The notes: generated by a model not told the origin, from the sequence alone. Positions 15,037-23,784 are shown, counted from the first letter of the stretch. The stretch is 35,734 nt of DNA from an uncultured Prevotellaceae bacterium (GCA_946410305.1 CAMJZV010000029.1:1-35734); one strand, 5' to 3'. Made by a program: numbers and translations.

Positions 15037-15270
15037 TTAAGTTAATAGTTTTCCTTTATAATATGCCTGAAGGCCATCATTCTGCTTTTTTAATTCGATC
15101 CGGCCCTGCAGCCACTCCGTTTGAGGCTCCTCCCCTTCTAAAGGGTGCATTCTTACTACGTAGCCCTGTTCCAATGTTATTACGCAGAGTGTCTTTCGCT
15201 GGCCCTCCGGTAATATCAATTCGTTGCAGGCTATCATCCGTCTTGACAACTTCGGTAGAATCGTTTTCAT
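15037..15270 (-). CDS. 77-residue conserved-looking small protein overlapping the DUF4296 gene
   Basis: This ORF encodes a compact 77-residue protein with balanced composition, including GYVVRMHPLEGEEPQTEWLQ and LQAYYKGKLLT near the end, resembling short Bacteroidales proteins found downstream of lspA clusters. It overlaps the 3' end of the DUF4296 gene by 194 nt in a different frame and stops 12 nt before the MFS start. The sequence looks protein-like, while the overlapping C-terminal tail of the DUF4296 protein (residues about 259-323) is polar and low in hydrophobic core, so selection probably acts mainly on this frame. No function is known to me. Reality as a gene is likely but not certain. 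Confidence 0.6.
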   Translation of the reverse strand: MKTILPKLSRRMIACNELILPEGQRKTLCVITLEQGYVVRMHPLEGEEPQTEWLQGRIELKKQNDGLQAYYKGKLLT

Positions 15271-16048
15271 ATTGTTCTTGAATATCCTTGTTATGGAATC
15301 GGATGAGCTGAATCTGACTGATAAACATCAAACGACGCGTCTCCACATCTTCCTCTCCCTGAGGCAGATAGATAAAGCCGCGCAGCTCTTTGATTTTGTG
15401 AGTCTTATTATAAGGAACGCGCAACTGCGTAATACCAGAAATCGATACGTGATTAACTGACTGTAGCACGCTGTCTTTTTCGTATGTCGTCTTGATACAT
15501 ACGACAGCATCCTTTGACCCACTTTGCCAGATGTGCTCAGCAACAAACTGGAACATAAACGAGTCGCCCACCATAAACGTAGAGTCCGCATCAATAACAA
15601 AATCGAAGCGGTTCTTCGTAGGTCTCGGAATCAGCAGCATAGCAGTCTCGTCACGCCAGATGTTAGCAGTATCGCCCGTCTCGCTATACTGCGAGTAACG
15701 ATTGATATCACCCACTGAAGCGCCCAATTTCTTGGCATCGTTCACCAAGCGTTCGTAGACGTCGGAATAGATTTCTTTTAAGTGTTCTGCATGCGAGTAG
15801 TAATAAACCAGTGACGAGTCGAAGACAGCCTCCGTGACATGGTGTTTCTCCAGTACCGCCTGGAAATACTTCGTCTGATTGTAGTCAGCATCCATACTGC
15901 TCCCGTTACGTGCCATTGCCTCTGCCACATGATACTCATAGAGAATATCCTCCAAGTCGTCAGGCTGGATATATTCTGATGGCACCTGAGGTTTACACCC
16001 CACCATCATCGTGACGGACAACAGGAACAACGGGATGCTATGCTTCAT
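15077..16048 (-). CDS. DUF4296 lipoprotein
   Basis: The 323-residue protein begins MKHSIPLFLLSVTMMVGCKP, with a lipobox ending at Cys18, so it is a lipoprotein. Residues about 21-45 (PSEYIQPDDLEDILYEYHVA) are the DUF4296 signature. Function is unknown to me. The start at 16048 overlaps the lspA stop by 11 nt, implying translational coupling, and pairing the lipoprotein signal peptidase with a lipoprotein gene is striking. The last 65 codons overlap the 77-residue ORF in another frame; the tail there is polar and basic (for example NAPFRRGGASNG). Confidence 0.82.
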   Translation of the reverse strand: MKHSIPLFLLSVTMMVGCKPQVPSEYIQPDDLEDILYEYHVAEAMARNGSSMDADYNQTKYFQAVLEKHHVTEAVFDSSLVYYYSHAEHLKEIYSDVYERLVNDAKKLGASVGDINRYSQYSETGDTANIWRDETAMLLIPRPTKNRFDFVIDADSTFMVGDSFMFQFVAEHIWQSGSKDAVVCIKTTYEKDSVLQSVNHVSISGITQLRVPYNKTHKIKELRGFIYLPQGEEDVETRRLMFISQIQLIRFHNKDIQEQYENDSTEVVKTDDSLQRIDITGGPAKDTLRNNIGTGLRSKNAPFRRGGASNGVAAGPDRIKKAE

Positions 16049-16685
16049 CGGCCTTGACAGTTTTCTTAAGCGATAACTCACTGATTTCCTTACGATAGAA
16101 CAGCAACAGTACGACGACACCTACCGAGATAGACGCATCAGCGAAGTTGAAGATGGGACTGAAGAACACGTAGGGATTGCCACCCACTACGGGTACCCAG
16201 TCAGGCCATGTAGTTACTATCAGCGGGAAATAGAACATGTCTACCACCTTACCCATCAGAAAGGGTGCATAACCCGTTCCAAAGGGTACGAAATAAGAGG
16301 TATAGAACTCGGAGGAAGCATTGAACACCAATCCGTAGAACATCGAGTCAAGCAGATTGCCTACCGCTCCAGCAAAGATCATCGACAGACATACCAGATA
16401 ACCCCATCGCGCCTGACGCTTCACCTGGCCTACCATATAATAGCCCAGCACACTGATTGCTACCACACGGAACAGGCTCAGCACCAGCTTCGAGCCAATC
16501 TCCATACCGTATGCCATGCCGTTGTTCTCGATAAACACGATCTTGAACCACGACAATATCTCAATCTGTTCGTGAAGCGTCATATTGGTCTTCACCCATA
16601 TCTTGATGAGTTGGTCTACCAAGAGAACACCCACCACGATAAGGGTGACCAACATGCCACGTTTTGCCATCTGCTGTTTGTCCAT
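16038..16685 (-). CDS. lspA: Lipoprotein signal peptidase (signal peptidase II)
   Basis: LspA is an inner-membrane aspartic peptidase that cleaves the signal peptide before the lipidated Cys of prolipoproteins. The 215-residue protein has VDQLIK (residues 23-28), FIENNGMAYG (51-60), catalytic Asp113 in GNLLDSMFYG and Asp183 in FNFADASISVG, with four membrane segments. It is longer than the E. coli enzyme (about 164) because of an insertion around residues 125-172, a common Bacteroidetes feature. It starts 3 nt after the dksA-like gene and overlaps the DUF4296 lipoprotein gene. Met6 is an alternative start. Confidence 0.95.
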   Translation of the reverse strand: MDKQQMAKRGMLVTLIVVGVLLVDQLIKIWVKTNMTLHEQIEILSWFKIVFIENNGMAYGMEIGSKLVLSLFRVVAISVLGYYMVGQVKRQARWGYLVCLSMIFAGAVGNLLDSMFYGLVFNASSEFYTSYFVPFGTGYAPFLMGKVVDMFYFPLIVTTWPDWVPVVGGNPYVFFSPIFNFADASISVGVVVLLLFYRKEISELSLKKTVKADEA

Positions 16686-16688
16686 CGA

Positions 16689-17069
16689 CTACTTCTTACC
16701 AGCCAGTTTTGACTCTACGCTGAGTGTAGCGTGAGGTACGGCACGCAGACGCTCCTTGGGGATAAGCTTACCCGTAATGCGGTCAATACCGTAGGTCTTG
16801 TTCTCGATACGCGTCAGCGCAGCCTTCAAGCCCTGAATGAACTTCTGCTGACGGGCAGCCAGCGAAATCAGTTCTTCCTTAGACTGTGTGGCACTACCCT
16901 CTTCCAAAGCCTTATATGTAGGAGATGTATCGTCCACATCGTTGGAATCCTGATTCATCAGGACGCGCATCATTTGGTCGTAGTCACGCTTGGCCAACGC
17001 CAGCTTTTCATTGATAATCTCGCGGAACTCCTCGAGTTCCTCGTCCGAGTAACGTGTTTTGTCTGACAT
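16689..17069 (-). CDS. dksA: TraR/DksA family transcription factor lacking zinc-finger cysteines
   Basis: The 126-residue protein has a long coiled-coil region (residues 5-95) and the C-terminal block TYGIDRITGKLIPKERLRAV followed by PHATLS, which aligns with the DksA zinc-finger region (YGxCxxTG...RLxAxP). The cysteine positions are replaced: Asp stands where the first Cys would be, and the whole protein has no cysteine. DksA binds RNA polymerase through its secondary channel and potentiates ppGpp. Cys-poor forms are usual in Bacteroidetes. It lies 5 nt after ileS and 3 nt before lspA. Confidence 0.85.
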   Translation of the reverse strand: MSDKTRYSDEELEEFREIINEKLALAKRDYDQMMRVLMNQDSNDVDDTSPTYKALEEGSATQSKEELISLAARQQKFIQGLKAALTRIENKTYGIDRITGKLIPKERLRAVPHATLSVESKLAGKK

Positions 17070-17074
17070 AATTA

Positions 17075-20000
17075 TTAGATTTTTGTTATTTTGATATTCA
17101 GTTTAAAGTCGTCAAATTCCACTGCCTGACCATCGTTAGCCTCCAACTTCAGGTCGTCGGCCAGCACCTGACGGGCAATGTAGTCACCAAAGGCCTCGAC
17201 AGCCTTCGTTGATGCCTCGTTGGGTTCAATGCTCACGCGGATGTGGTCTGTGATTTCCAGTCCGCTCTTCTTACGCATGTTCTGGATGCGGTTCACCAGC
17301 GTACGAGCCATACCCTCAGCACGCAACTCATCGGTCAGCGTAATATCGAGGGCGACAGTCAGGTTGCCGTCGTTACCAACCAGCCAGCCTGGGATGTCCT
17401 CGCTAATGATTTCAACGTCCTCAGCCAGAATCTCATAGCTACCCAGCTGCAGCTTACCGTTGGTCTCCAGTTCAGCAATCTGCTCCTGTGTCATCTCAGC
17501 AACAGCAGCAGCTACGGCCTTCATGTCCTTGCCAAACTTCTTACCCATGGTGCGGAAGTTACACTTCACCTTCTTCACCAGAATACCGGCACCCTCTACG
17601 AACTTCACCTCCTTGACGTTCACCTCCTGCAGGAAGATATCCTTCACAGTCTCGATGGCCTCACGCTGAGCCTGGTCAACGGGAGGAATCATCAGTGTCT
17701 GCAGAGGCTGCTTCACGGCAATGCCTTCCTTCTTACGCAGTGACAGCACGATGGTGGTAATACGCTGAGCAATGCTCATACGCTCTTCAAGGTCTTTATT
17801 GACAAGAGCGGCGTTGAATTCGGGGAATTTATCCAGATGCACGCTATCCAGAGCGCCACCAAGGTCCTTATACAGCTGGTCGGCAAAGAACGGAGCGAAT
17901 GGTGCCAACAGCTTGGCAACGGTCATCAAGCACTCGTAAAGCGTCTGATAGGCAGCCAACTTGTCGTTGTCTATCTCCTTGCCCCAGAAGCGTTTCTTGT
18001 TCAGACGAACGTACCAGTTAGACAGGTCTTCATCGACAAAAGCATCGATGAGTCGGCCTGCACGTGTGGGGTCATAGCCGTCCATCTCCTGCTGAACACC
18101 CTGAACCAGTGAGTTCAGACAAGAGAGAATCCAACGGTCAAACTCAGGACGCTCGCTGACAGGAATCTGTGGTGTCTGCGGGTCGAAGCCATCCACGTTG
18201 GCATACATCGCAAAGAGCGAGTATGTATTATATAAGGTACCAAAGAACTTACGACTGATTTCAGCAACACCCTCTGGGTCGAACTTCAGGTTGTCCCAAG
18301 GCTCGCTGTTGGTCATCATATACAGGCGTACAGCATCAGAGCCGTACTTGTCAATCATCTCAAACGGATTTACCACGTTACCCACGTGCTTTGACATCTT
18401 GTTGCCCTTGGCATCGAGCACAAGACCTGAAGAGATAACGTTCTTGAAGGCCACGCTGTCAAAAATCATCGTAGCAATGGCGTGCAAGGTAAAGAACCAG
18501 CCACGGGTCTGGTCAACACCCTCGTTGATGAAATCGCAGGGGAAGGCAATGCCTTTATCGATGAGATCAGCATTTTCGAACGGATAGTGTACCTGCGCAT
18601 AAGGCATCGAACCTGAGTCGAACCACACGTCAATCAGGTCAGTCTCACGCTTCATGGGCTTGCCACTTTCGCTGACCAGCACGATATAGTCAACGTATGG
18701 GCGGTGCAGGTCAATCTTGTCGTAGTTCTCCTTGCTCATATCGCCAGGTACGAAGCCCTGATCCTTCAGCAGATTGCTCTTCATGAAGCCTGCCTTGACG
18801 GCCTTCTCCATCTCGTTGTACAACTCTTCAACGCTGCCAATACAGATTTCCTCACCGTCCTCTGAACGCCAGATAGGAAGTGGAGTGCCCCAGAAGCGCG
18901 AACGCGAGAGGTTCCAGTCGTTCAGGTTTTCCAGCCAGTTGCCGAAGCGACCTGTACCTGTTGACTCAGGCTGCCAGTTGATGGTCTTGTTGAGTTCTGA
19001 CATGCGCTCCTTGCAGGCTGACGACTTGATAAACCACGAATCCAACGGATAATAGAGCACGGGCTTATCGGTACGCCAGCAGTGAGGATAGTTGTGGACG
19101 TGCTTCTCAATCTTAAACACCTTGTTCTGAGCCTTCAGATCCATGCAGATAGAGATATCCAGCGTCTCGTCCTTGTCGGTCAGTGTATCGTCGTAGGCGT
19201 TCTTTACGTAACGGCCAGCAAACTTGTTCCACTCCTCAACGTTCACATAGTTCTTGACGAATTCCTCGTCGAGATCCTCAACGACGAAATATTTACCCTG
19301 CAGGTCTACTACAGGGCGCTCAGCACCTTTCTTGTCAATCAGTACGATAGGACAGATACCTGCCTTCTTGGCTACGAAGGCATCGTCAGCACCGAAGTTA
19401 GGAGCGATATGTACGATACCGGCACCATCGTCGGTAGTTACATAGTCACCAGGAATCACTTTGAAAGCTTCGCCCATAGGTTTGATGGCAGGCATCAGCT
19501 GCTCGTACTCCATACCTACGAGGTCGGTACCCTTGTAGCGGGCTACAATACGATAAGGAATCAGCTTAGCGCCCTTCTCGTAGGCAGGCAGTTCGCCACC
19601 ATCGGTGATAGCACCCTCAGCGGGCAGATAAGCGTTCAGACGTGCTTCGGCCATCACAATGGTGATAGGCTCTGCAGTATAAGGATTATAGGTCTGCACA
19701 GCCACGTAGTCAATTTTCGGACCAACGCAGAGCGCTGAGTTAGCGGCCAGTGTCCAAGGCGTCGTCGTCCATGCGAGGAAGTACGGTGTACCCCACTCTG
19801 CCATCTCGGGCTTTGGATTCTTCATCTTGAACTGGGCGGTACAAGTAGTATCCTTCACATCGCGATAGCAACCAGGCTGGTTCAACTCATGACTGGAAAG
19901 GCCAGTACCTGCTGCGGGAGAATATGGCTGGATGGTGTAGCCCTTATACAGCAGTCCTTTCTGATAGAACTGCTTCAGCAACCACCACAGCGTCTCGATA

Positions 20001-20485
20001 TACTTGTTATCGTAGGTGATGTATGGATTGTCAAGGTCAACGAAATAACCCATCTTCTCCGTCAGTTCACGCCACTCGGCAGTGTACATCATCACGTTCT
20101 CACGACACTTCTTGTTGTAATCTTCTGTAGAGATATATTTGTCGCTCTCCTTGTTATCAATATCGGCCTTGGTAATGCCAAGTTCCTTCTCGACGCCCAG
20201 TTCTACGGGCAGTCCGTGAGTATCCCAACCAGCCTTACGCTTCACCTGGAAGCCCTTCATGGTCTTGTAGCGGTTGAAAGTATCTTTGATACTACGCGCT
20301 AGCACGTGATGGATACCAGGGTGACCGTTGGCTGAGGGGGGACCCTCGAAGAATACAAACTGCGGACAACCCTCCCGCTCCGTCACGGAGCGCCAGAAGA
20401 CGTTTTTCTCCTTCCACATCTGCAGCACGTCATTGTTCGTCTGCGTCAAATTCAAGCCGTTGTGTTCGGCAAATTTCTTACTCAT
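17075..20485 (-). CDS. ileS: Isoleucyl-tRNA synthetase, eukaryote-like (IleRS2) type
   Basis: IleRS attaches isoleucine to tRNA-Ile and edits valine. The 1,136-residue protein starts MSKKFAEHNGLNL. Its class I signature near residues 47-68 reads FEGPPSANGHPGIHHVLARS, in which the usual HxGH tetrad is GIHH (57-60). The second signature is KMSKH at residues 696-700 and the editing-domain and WDTHGLPVE regions are present. Length and lack of a C-terminal zinc-binding region fit the IleRS2 group. It is the first gene of a nine-gene minus-strand run, behind a good promoter. It is presumably the only IleRS of the organism. Confidence 0.97.
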   Translation of the reverse strand: MSKKFAEHNGLNLTQTNNDVLQMWKEKNVFWRSVTEREGCPQFVFFEGPPSANGHPGIHHVLARSIKDTFNRYKTMKGFQVKRKAGWDTHGLPVELGVEKELGITKADIDNKESDKYISTEDYNKKCRENVMMYTAEWRELTEKMGYFVDLDNPYITYDNKYIETLWWLLKQFYQKGLLYKGYTIQPYSPAAGTGLSSHELNQPGCYRDVKDTTCTAQFKMKNPKPEMAEWGTPYFLAWTTTPWTLAANSALCVGPKIDYVAVQTYNPYTAEPITIVMAEARLNAYLPAEGAITDGGELPAYEKGAKLIPYRIVARYKGTDLVGMEYEQLMPAIKPMGEAFKVIPGDYVTTDDGAGIVHIAPNFGADDAFVAKKAGICPIVLIDKKGAERPVVDLQGKYFVVEDLDEEFVKNYVNVEEWNKFAGRYVKNAYDDTLTDKDETLDISICMDLKAQNKVFKIEKHVHNYPHCWRTDKPVLYYPLDSWFIKSSACKERMSELNKTINWQPESTGTGRFGNWLENLNDWNLSRSRFWGTPLPIWRSEDGEEICIGSVEELYNEMEKAVKAGFMKSNLLKDQGFVPGDMSKENYDKIDLHRPYVDYIVLVSESGKPMKRETDLIDVWFDSGSMPYAQVHYPFENADLIDKGIAFPCDFINEGVDQTRGWFFTLHAIATMIFDSVAFKNVISSGLVLDAKGNKMSKHVGNVVNPFEMIDKYGSDAVRLYMMTNSEPWDNLKFDPEGVAEISRKFFGTLYNTYSLFAMYANVDGFDPQTPQIPVSERPEFDRWILSCLNSLVQGVQQEMDGYDPTRAGRLIDAFVDEDLSNWYVRLNKKRFWGKEIDNDKLAAYQTLYECLMTVAKLLAPFAPFFADQLYKDLGGALDSVHLDKFPEFNAALVNKDLEERMSIAQRITTIVLSLRKKEGIAVKQPLQTLMIPPVDQAQREAIETVKDIFLQEVNVKEVKFVEGAGILVKKVKCNFRTMGKKFGKDMKAVAAAVAEMTQEQIAELETNGKLQLGSYEILAEDVEIISEDIPGWLVGNDGNLTVALDITLTDELRAEGMARTLVNRIQNMRKKSGLEITDHIRVSIEPNEASTKAVEAFGDYIARQVLADDLKLEANDGQAVEFDDFKLNIKITKI

Positions 20486-20486
20486 A

Positions 20487-20500
20487 AATTATCGATAATT
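20487..20500. repeat. Palindrome in the ileS 5' leader
   Basis: AATTATCGATAATT is a perfect 14-nt palindrome one base upstream of the ileS start codon. It could mask the start or be an operator; chance in AT-rich sequence is also possible. Confidence 0.35.
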
Positions 20501-20525
20501 TTTACTTTTCTCTTTTATTGAGATG

Positions 20526-20557
20526 CAAAGGTAAGCATTTTTTCGCAAACCACCAAA
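20526..20557 (-). promoter_or_regulatory. ileS operon promoter
   Basis: On the minus strand TTTG (complement of 20554-20557) precedes TACCTTTG (complement of 20526-20533) by 20 nt. The start codon is 40 nt downstream. Confidence 0.85.
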
Positions 20558-20576
20558 TATAATTTGACGGAAAGTG

Positions 20577-21866
20577 TTAATCAAATATTAATGAAAATTC
20601 CAGTACTTCGCTTGTTGTCGTTGAAACAGCTGCAAATCCAGCTACCCTGAGGCCTACAGCCCATAATACAACTCCCTGACTATCAACAACAACTAACTGG
20701 CGACGCTTCTCGAAAACCGTCATCTTCAGGTCAGTCATCAGGTCGCTCAACAACTTCTTACCTTTCATGCCATAAGGCTGCATACAGTCTCCCTCTTCCA
20801 CCCTACGGACAGTCAGCGGAAAGCTAACCTTCGCAGCATCAAGCGTTGCAACATGGGGCTCTTTAGACACGTAAACAGTTTTTTTACGCACCGAAAAACG
20901 TGTTTTCCCGTCTAAAACATACATTCCTTCCTCAGGGATACGCATAGGTCTGAAAGGTTCCAATGCAGGTTCAACAATCAAGCGTCCACGATCCTTCAAA
21001 ACGTCATAGCCCATCGCAGAACTCACAATCCGCCCAGTTTCTGCATCCAGAATCTGGCGGACTTGATCACCGTTGAAACCGTATTTTTTGAGCCACTCAA
21101 ATACTAAATATTCGCTTGAACCGTATTTATCTAACTCGCTAAGTTCTAGCGTTTTGACATTATCAATATTTGCAACTATCGTATTTAGCACCTGTTGGGA
21201 TTCTGCTAAATTCTCAGCCGTCCGCTGGATGTTTTCAACAACGGCAGGATTGAGCTTCCTGAGCAATGGAAGCACTTCCAAGCGCACCACATTCCGCTGC
21301 ACGTCGGCCTCCAGATTCGTACTGTCCGTAACGTATTTCTGCCCTTTTTCGGCCAAAAAAGCCTCGATTTCCGCCCTCGAAACACACAAAAGCGGACGCA
21401 AAATATGGCCGTTTCGCGGCTGAATACCCGCCAAACCACGCAACCCCGTGCCACGCACAAGATTCAACAGCACCGTTTCTACAGAGTCGTCGCGATGGTG
21501 AGCCACACAGATGCCCGCAGCACCAATATCCTGACGCAGCTGTTCAAACCAACGATAGCGCAGCTCACGAGCTGCCATCTCGATGCTCACCTTATGCAGG
21601 TCAGCATATTCACGGGTATCAAAATGAGCACGATGAAACGGGATGTTTTCATCTGCACACAGCTGCTCGCAGAACGCTTCATCCCTATCCGACTCTTCGC
21701 CACGTAGATGAAAATTACAATGGGCGGCATGTATGTTGAAACCGCCATTTTTTAGTAGCAACAACAGTGCCACACTATCTGCACCACCGCTTAAAGCAAC
21801 AATATACAATTCGCTATGTTTAAGCAGTTTATGTTTTTCAATATATCGCTCTATCTTACTCCACAT
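20577..21866 (-). CDS. tilS: tRNA(Ile)-lysidine synthetase
   Basis: TilS converts C34 of the CAU-anticodon tRNA-Ile to lysidine using ATP and lysine. The 429-residue protein has the N-type ATP pyrophosphatase loop LSGGADSVALL (residues 25-35), HCNFHLRGEESDRDE, AHHRDDSVETVLLNLVRGTG and the C-terminal substrate domain ending near VTGL-like sequence. It overlaps the end of rlmI by 11 nt, implying coupled translation. No terminator is visible before the ileS promoter, so some transcripts may continue into ileS, an interesting functional neighbour since both act on isoleucine decoding. Confidence 0.95.
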   Translation of the reverse strand: MWSKIERYIEKHKLLKHSELYIVALSGGADSVALLLLLKNGGFNIHAAHCNFHLRGEESDRDEAFCEQLCADENIPFHRAHFDTREYADLHKVSIEMAARELRYRWFEQLRQDIGAAGICVAHHRDDSVETVLLNLVRGTGLRGLAGIQPRNGHILRPLLCVSRAEIEAFLAEKGQKYVTDSTNLEADVQRNVVRLEVLPLLRKLNPAVVENIQRTAENLAESQQVLNTIVANIDNVKTLELSELDKYGSSEYLVFEWLKKYGFNGDQVRQILDAETGRIVSSAMGYDVLKDRGRLIVEPALEPFRPMRIPEEGMYVLDGKTRFSVRKKTVYVSKEPHVATLDAAKVSFPLTVRRVEEGDCMQPYGMKGKKLLSDLMTDLKMTVFEKRRQLVVVDSQGVVLWAVGLRVAGFAAVSTTTSEVLEFSLIFD

Positions 21867-23031
21867 AGAGCACTAATCCTTTCAGGTACTCACCCTCAGG
21901 ATGATAGATATTGATGGGGTGATCAGCAGGCTGATGCAACTGGTGCAGGATGCGCACCTTACGCTTAGCCAGTGCTGCTGCCGTGAATACCGCATTACGG
22001 AAATGGTCTTTCGTAACCACCTGCGAACAAGAGAACGTAAAGAGGATGCCACCATGTTCGATTTTCTCGAAAGCCTTCTGGTTGAGTCGTGTATAGCCCT
22101 TCAGCGCATTGTGCAGGGCACCGCGATGCTTGGCGAAGGCGGGCGGGTCGAGAATAATGAGGTTATAGTTAGAACCTGCACGCTCCAAATATTTAAAGGC
22201 GTCCTCGCAATAGGCCTCATGGCGGGCATCACCAGGGAAGTTCAACTCCACATTCTGCTTGGTCAGCTCGATGGCTTTGGCTGACGAGTCCACGCTATGT
22301 ACCAGTTCAGCACCACCACGCATGGCATAGAACGAGAAGCCACCCGTATAGCAGAACATGTTCAGCACACGTTTGCCCTTCGAGAACTTCTCCAGCAACG
22401 AACGATTCTCGCGCTGGTCAACGAAGAAGCCTGTCTTCTGGCCTTTCAACCAGTCCACACGGAACTTCAGACCGTTCTCAGTAGCGATGTTATTGTCAGA
22501 GCCACCCACCAAGAAACCGTTCATGTCATCAGCCGTCATAAACGGCAGCGTCGTCTCACTCTTATAATAGATGTGCTTCACGCGACCATCCATCACCTCG
22601 TTCAGTGCACGGGCTATCTCCTTGCGACACAGATGCATACCAATGGAATGGGCTTGCATGACAGCCGTCTCGTCATAGACGTCGACAATCAGGCCTGGCA
22701 GGTTATCACCCTCGCCATGAACCAGACGATAGGTGTTGTTGTTGGGGTTATCGGCAATACCGATGGCCTGACGCATCTGCAGCGCCGACGAGAGGCGCGA
22801 ATGCCAGAATTCATCGTCAATCTGAACGTCAGAGAACGTCAGCACACGCACGGCGATAGAGCCCTCCTGATAGTGACCAACAGCGATAAAATCGCCCGTA
22901 TTTGTTACCACACGAACCACATCACCCTCCTGGATGCCCTCATCAATACTGGCAATAGCACCAGAGAACACCCACGGGTGGAATCTTCTAAGACTCTCCT
23001 CCTTCCCTTTACGCAGCCGTACTTGTTTCAT
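21856..23031 (-). CDS. rlmI: Class I SAM-dependent rRNA methyltransferase, RlmI-like
   Basis: The 391-residue protein has an N-terminal PUA domain (residues about 1-75) and a Rossmann methyltransferase domain with VLNMFCYTGGFSFYAM and the catalytic-type LDPPAFAKHRG (near residue 295), plus FSCSQVV downstream. RlmI methylates C1962 of 23S rRNA to m5C. I start at 23031 (MKQVRLRKGKEESL); ATG 23037 is also possible. The start overlaps the exonuclease gene and the end overlaps tilS, so the three are translationally coupled. Confidence 0.92.
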   Translation of the reverse strand: MKQVRLRKGKEESLRRFHPWVFSGAIASIDEGIQEGDVVRVVTNTGDFIAVGHYQEGSIAVRVLTFSDVQIDDEFWHSRLSSALQMRQAIGIADNPNNNTYRLVHGEGDNLPGLIVDVYDETAVMQAHSIGMHLCRKEIARALNEVMDGRVKHIYYKSETTLPFMTADDMNGFLVGGSDNNIATENGLKFRVDWLKGQKTGFFVDQRENRSLLEKFSKGKRVLNMFCYTGGFSFYAMRGGAELVHSVDSSAKAIELTKQNVELNFPGDARHEAYCEDAFKYLERAGSNYNLIILDPPAFAKHRGALHNALKGYTRLNQKAFEKIEHGGILFTFSCSQVVTKDHFRNAVFTAAALAKRKVRILHQLHQPADHPINIYHPEGEYLKGLVLYVE

Positions 23032-23650
23032 TGTCATCAACCTTTATCAGTTCATAATCGCCCGTCTGCTCCAGTCGCAACAGCTCTTCATAGAGCATGA
23101 TACACGACCACGCATCGGTGGCGGCATACCCTTTCTGCTTATCACTCAAGATGTCTGCCTCCCAATTGGTTAGCTGTTCACGCTTGGAGATGCGCTGTCC
23201 AAAGAAGTTGGCATACAACTTCTGCAGACTCATATCCTCCACGCCTACCTCGCTGACACGGTTTTGCAGGTCTACGAAGTTACCGTTCTCAAAATCGCCA
23301 ATACGATGCAATGAGTTCAGGTCGTCGCGCAACGACAAGCCGATTTTAGGCACCTTAGTATCCTCCAACAGCCGTTTGACGGAGGGCGACATGCCCAACT
23401 GGTTCAGACGGAACAGAAAACAGACATCATAGCTCGACACCTGCAGAAGCGCCACCTGATGCACCTGTCCCTTCTTGAACGACGGACGGGTTTCGGTGTC
23501 CAAACCCAGAATGGGTTGTGACAACAGATAGCGCACTGCTTTCTCAGCCTCGCGCTCTGTCAAGACTACCACGATACGCCCTTCGAAAAGCACTCTCGGC
23601 AAGGCGCCAATCTTTGATTTGTCGTATTTGCTATATATTGTTTTCTTCAT
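23009..23650 (-). CDS. DEDDy 3'-5' exonuclease, RNase D-like
   Basis: The 213-residue protein has the three exonuclease motifs: Asp51 and Glu53 in LGLDTETRPSF, Asp110 in GLSLRDDLNSLH, and Tyr175 with Asp179 in GYAATDAWSCIMLYEEL. It lacks the C-terminal HRDC domains of true RNase D, so it is a single-domain nuclease for RNA or DNA ends; the substrate is not known. It begins the exonuclease-rlmI-tilS run, which suggests a role in RNA maturation. Its promoter is flanked by a 7-nt repeat array. Confidence 0.9.
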   Translation of the reverse strand: MKKTIYSKYDKSKIGALPRVLFEGRIVVVLTEREAEKAVRYLLSQPILGLDTETRPSFKKGQVHQVALLQVSSYDVCFLFRLNQLGMSPSVKRLLEDTKVPKIGLSLRDDLNSLHRIGDFENGNFVDLQNRVSEVGVEDMSLQKLYANFFGQRISKREQLTNWEADILSDKQKGYAATDAWSCIMLYEELLRLEQTGDYELIKVDDNETSTAA

Positions 23651-23658
23651 TTGGGGTG

Positions 23659-23666
23659 CAAAGTTA
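23659..23666 (-). promoter_or_regulatory. Exonuclease-rlmI-tilS promoter (-7 box)
   Basis: TAACTTTG on the minus strand lies 9 nt upstream of the start codon. The -33 position falls inside the adjacent TAATTCA array and no TTTG is present. Confidence 0.6.
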
Positions 23667-23708
23667 CTAATTATAATTCATAATTCATAATTCATAATTC
23701 ATAATTAT
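23667..23708. repeat. 7-nt tandem array TAATTCA
   Basis: Four exact copies of TAATTCA (23674-23701) are flanked by the degenerate units CTAATTA and TAATTAT, six units in 42 nt. It abuts the minus-strand -7 box at 23659-23666. Confidence 0.95.
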
Positions 23709-23753
23709 TTTAAAAATTCCTCTACATTATGATGGATTATAAGAAAATAGTTG

Positions 23754-23761
23754 TAATTTTG
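23754..23761 (+). promoter_or_regulatory. Probable ftsK promoter (-7 box)
   Basis: TAATTTTG lies 23 nt before the ftsK ATG. No TTTG is seen at the -33 position. Confidence 0.5.
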
Positions 23762-23784
23762 CAATTCGTAATAATAAATAATGT

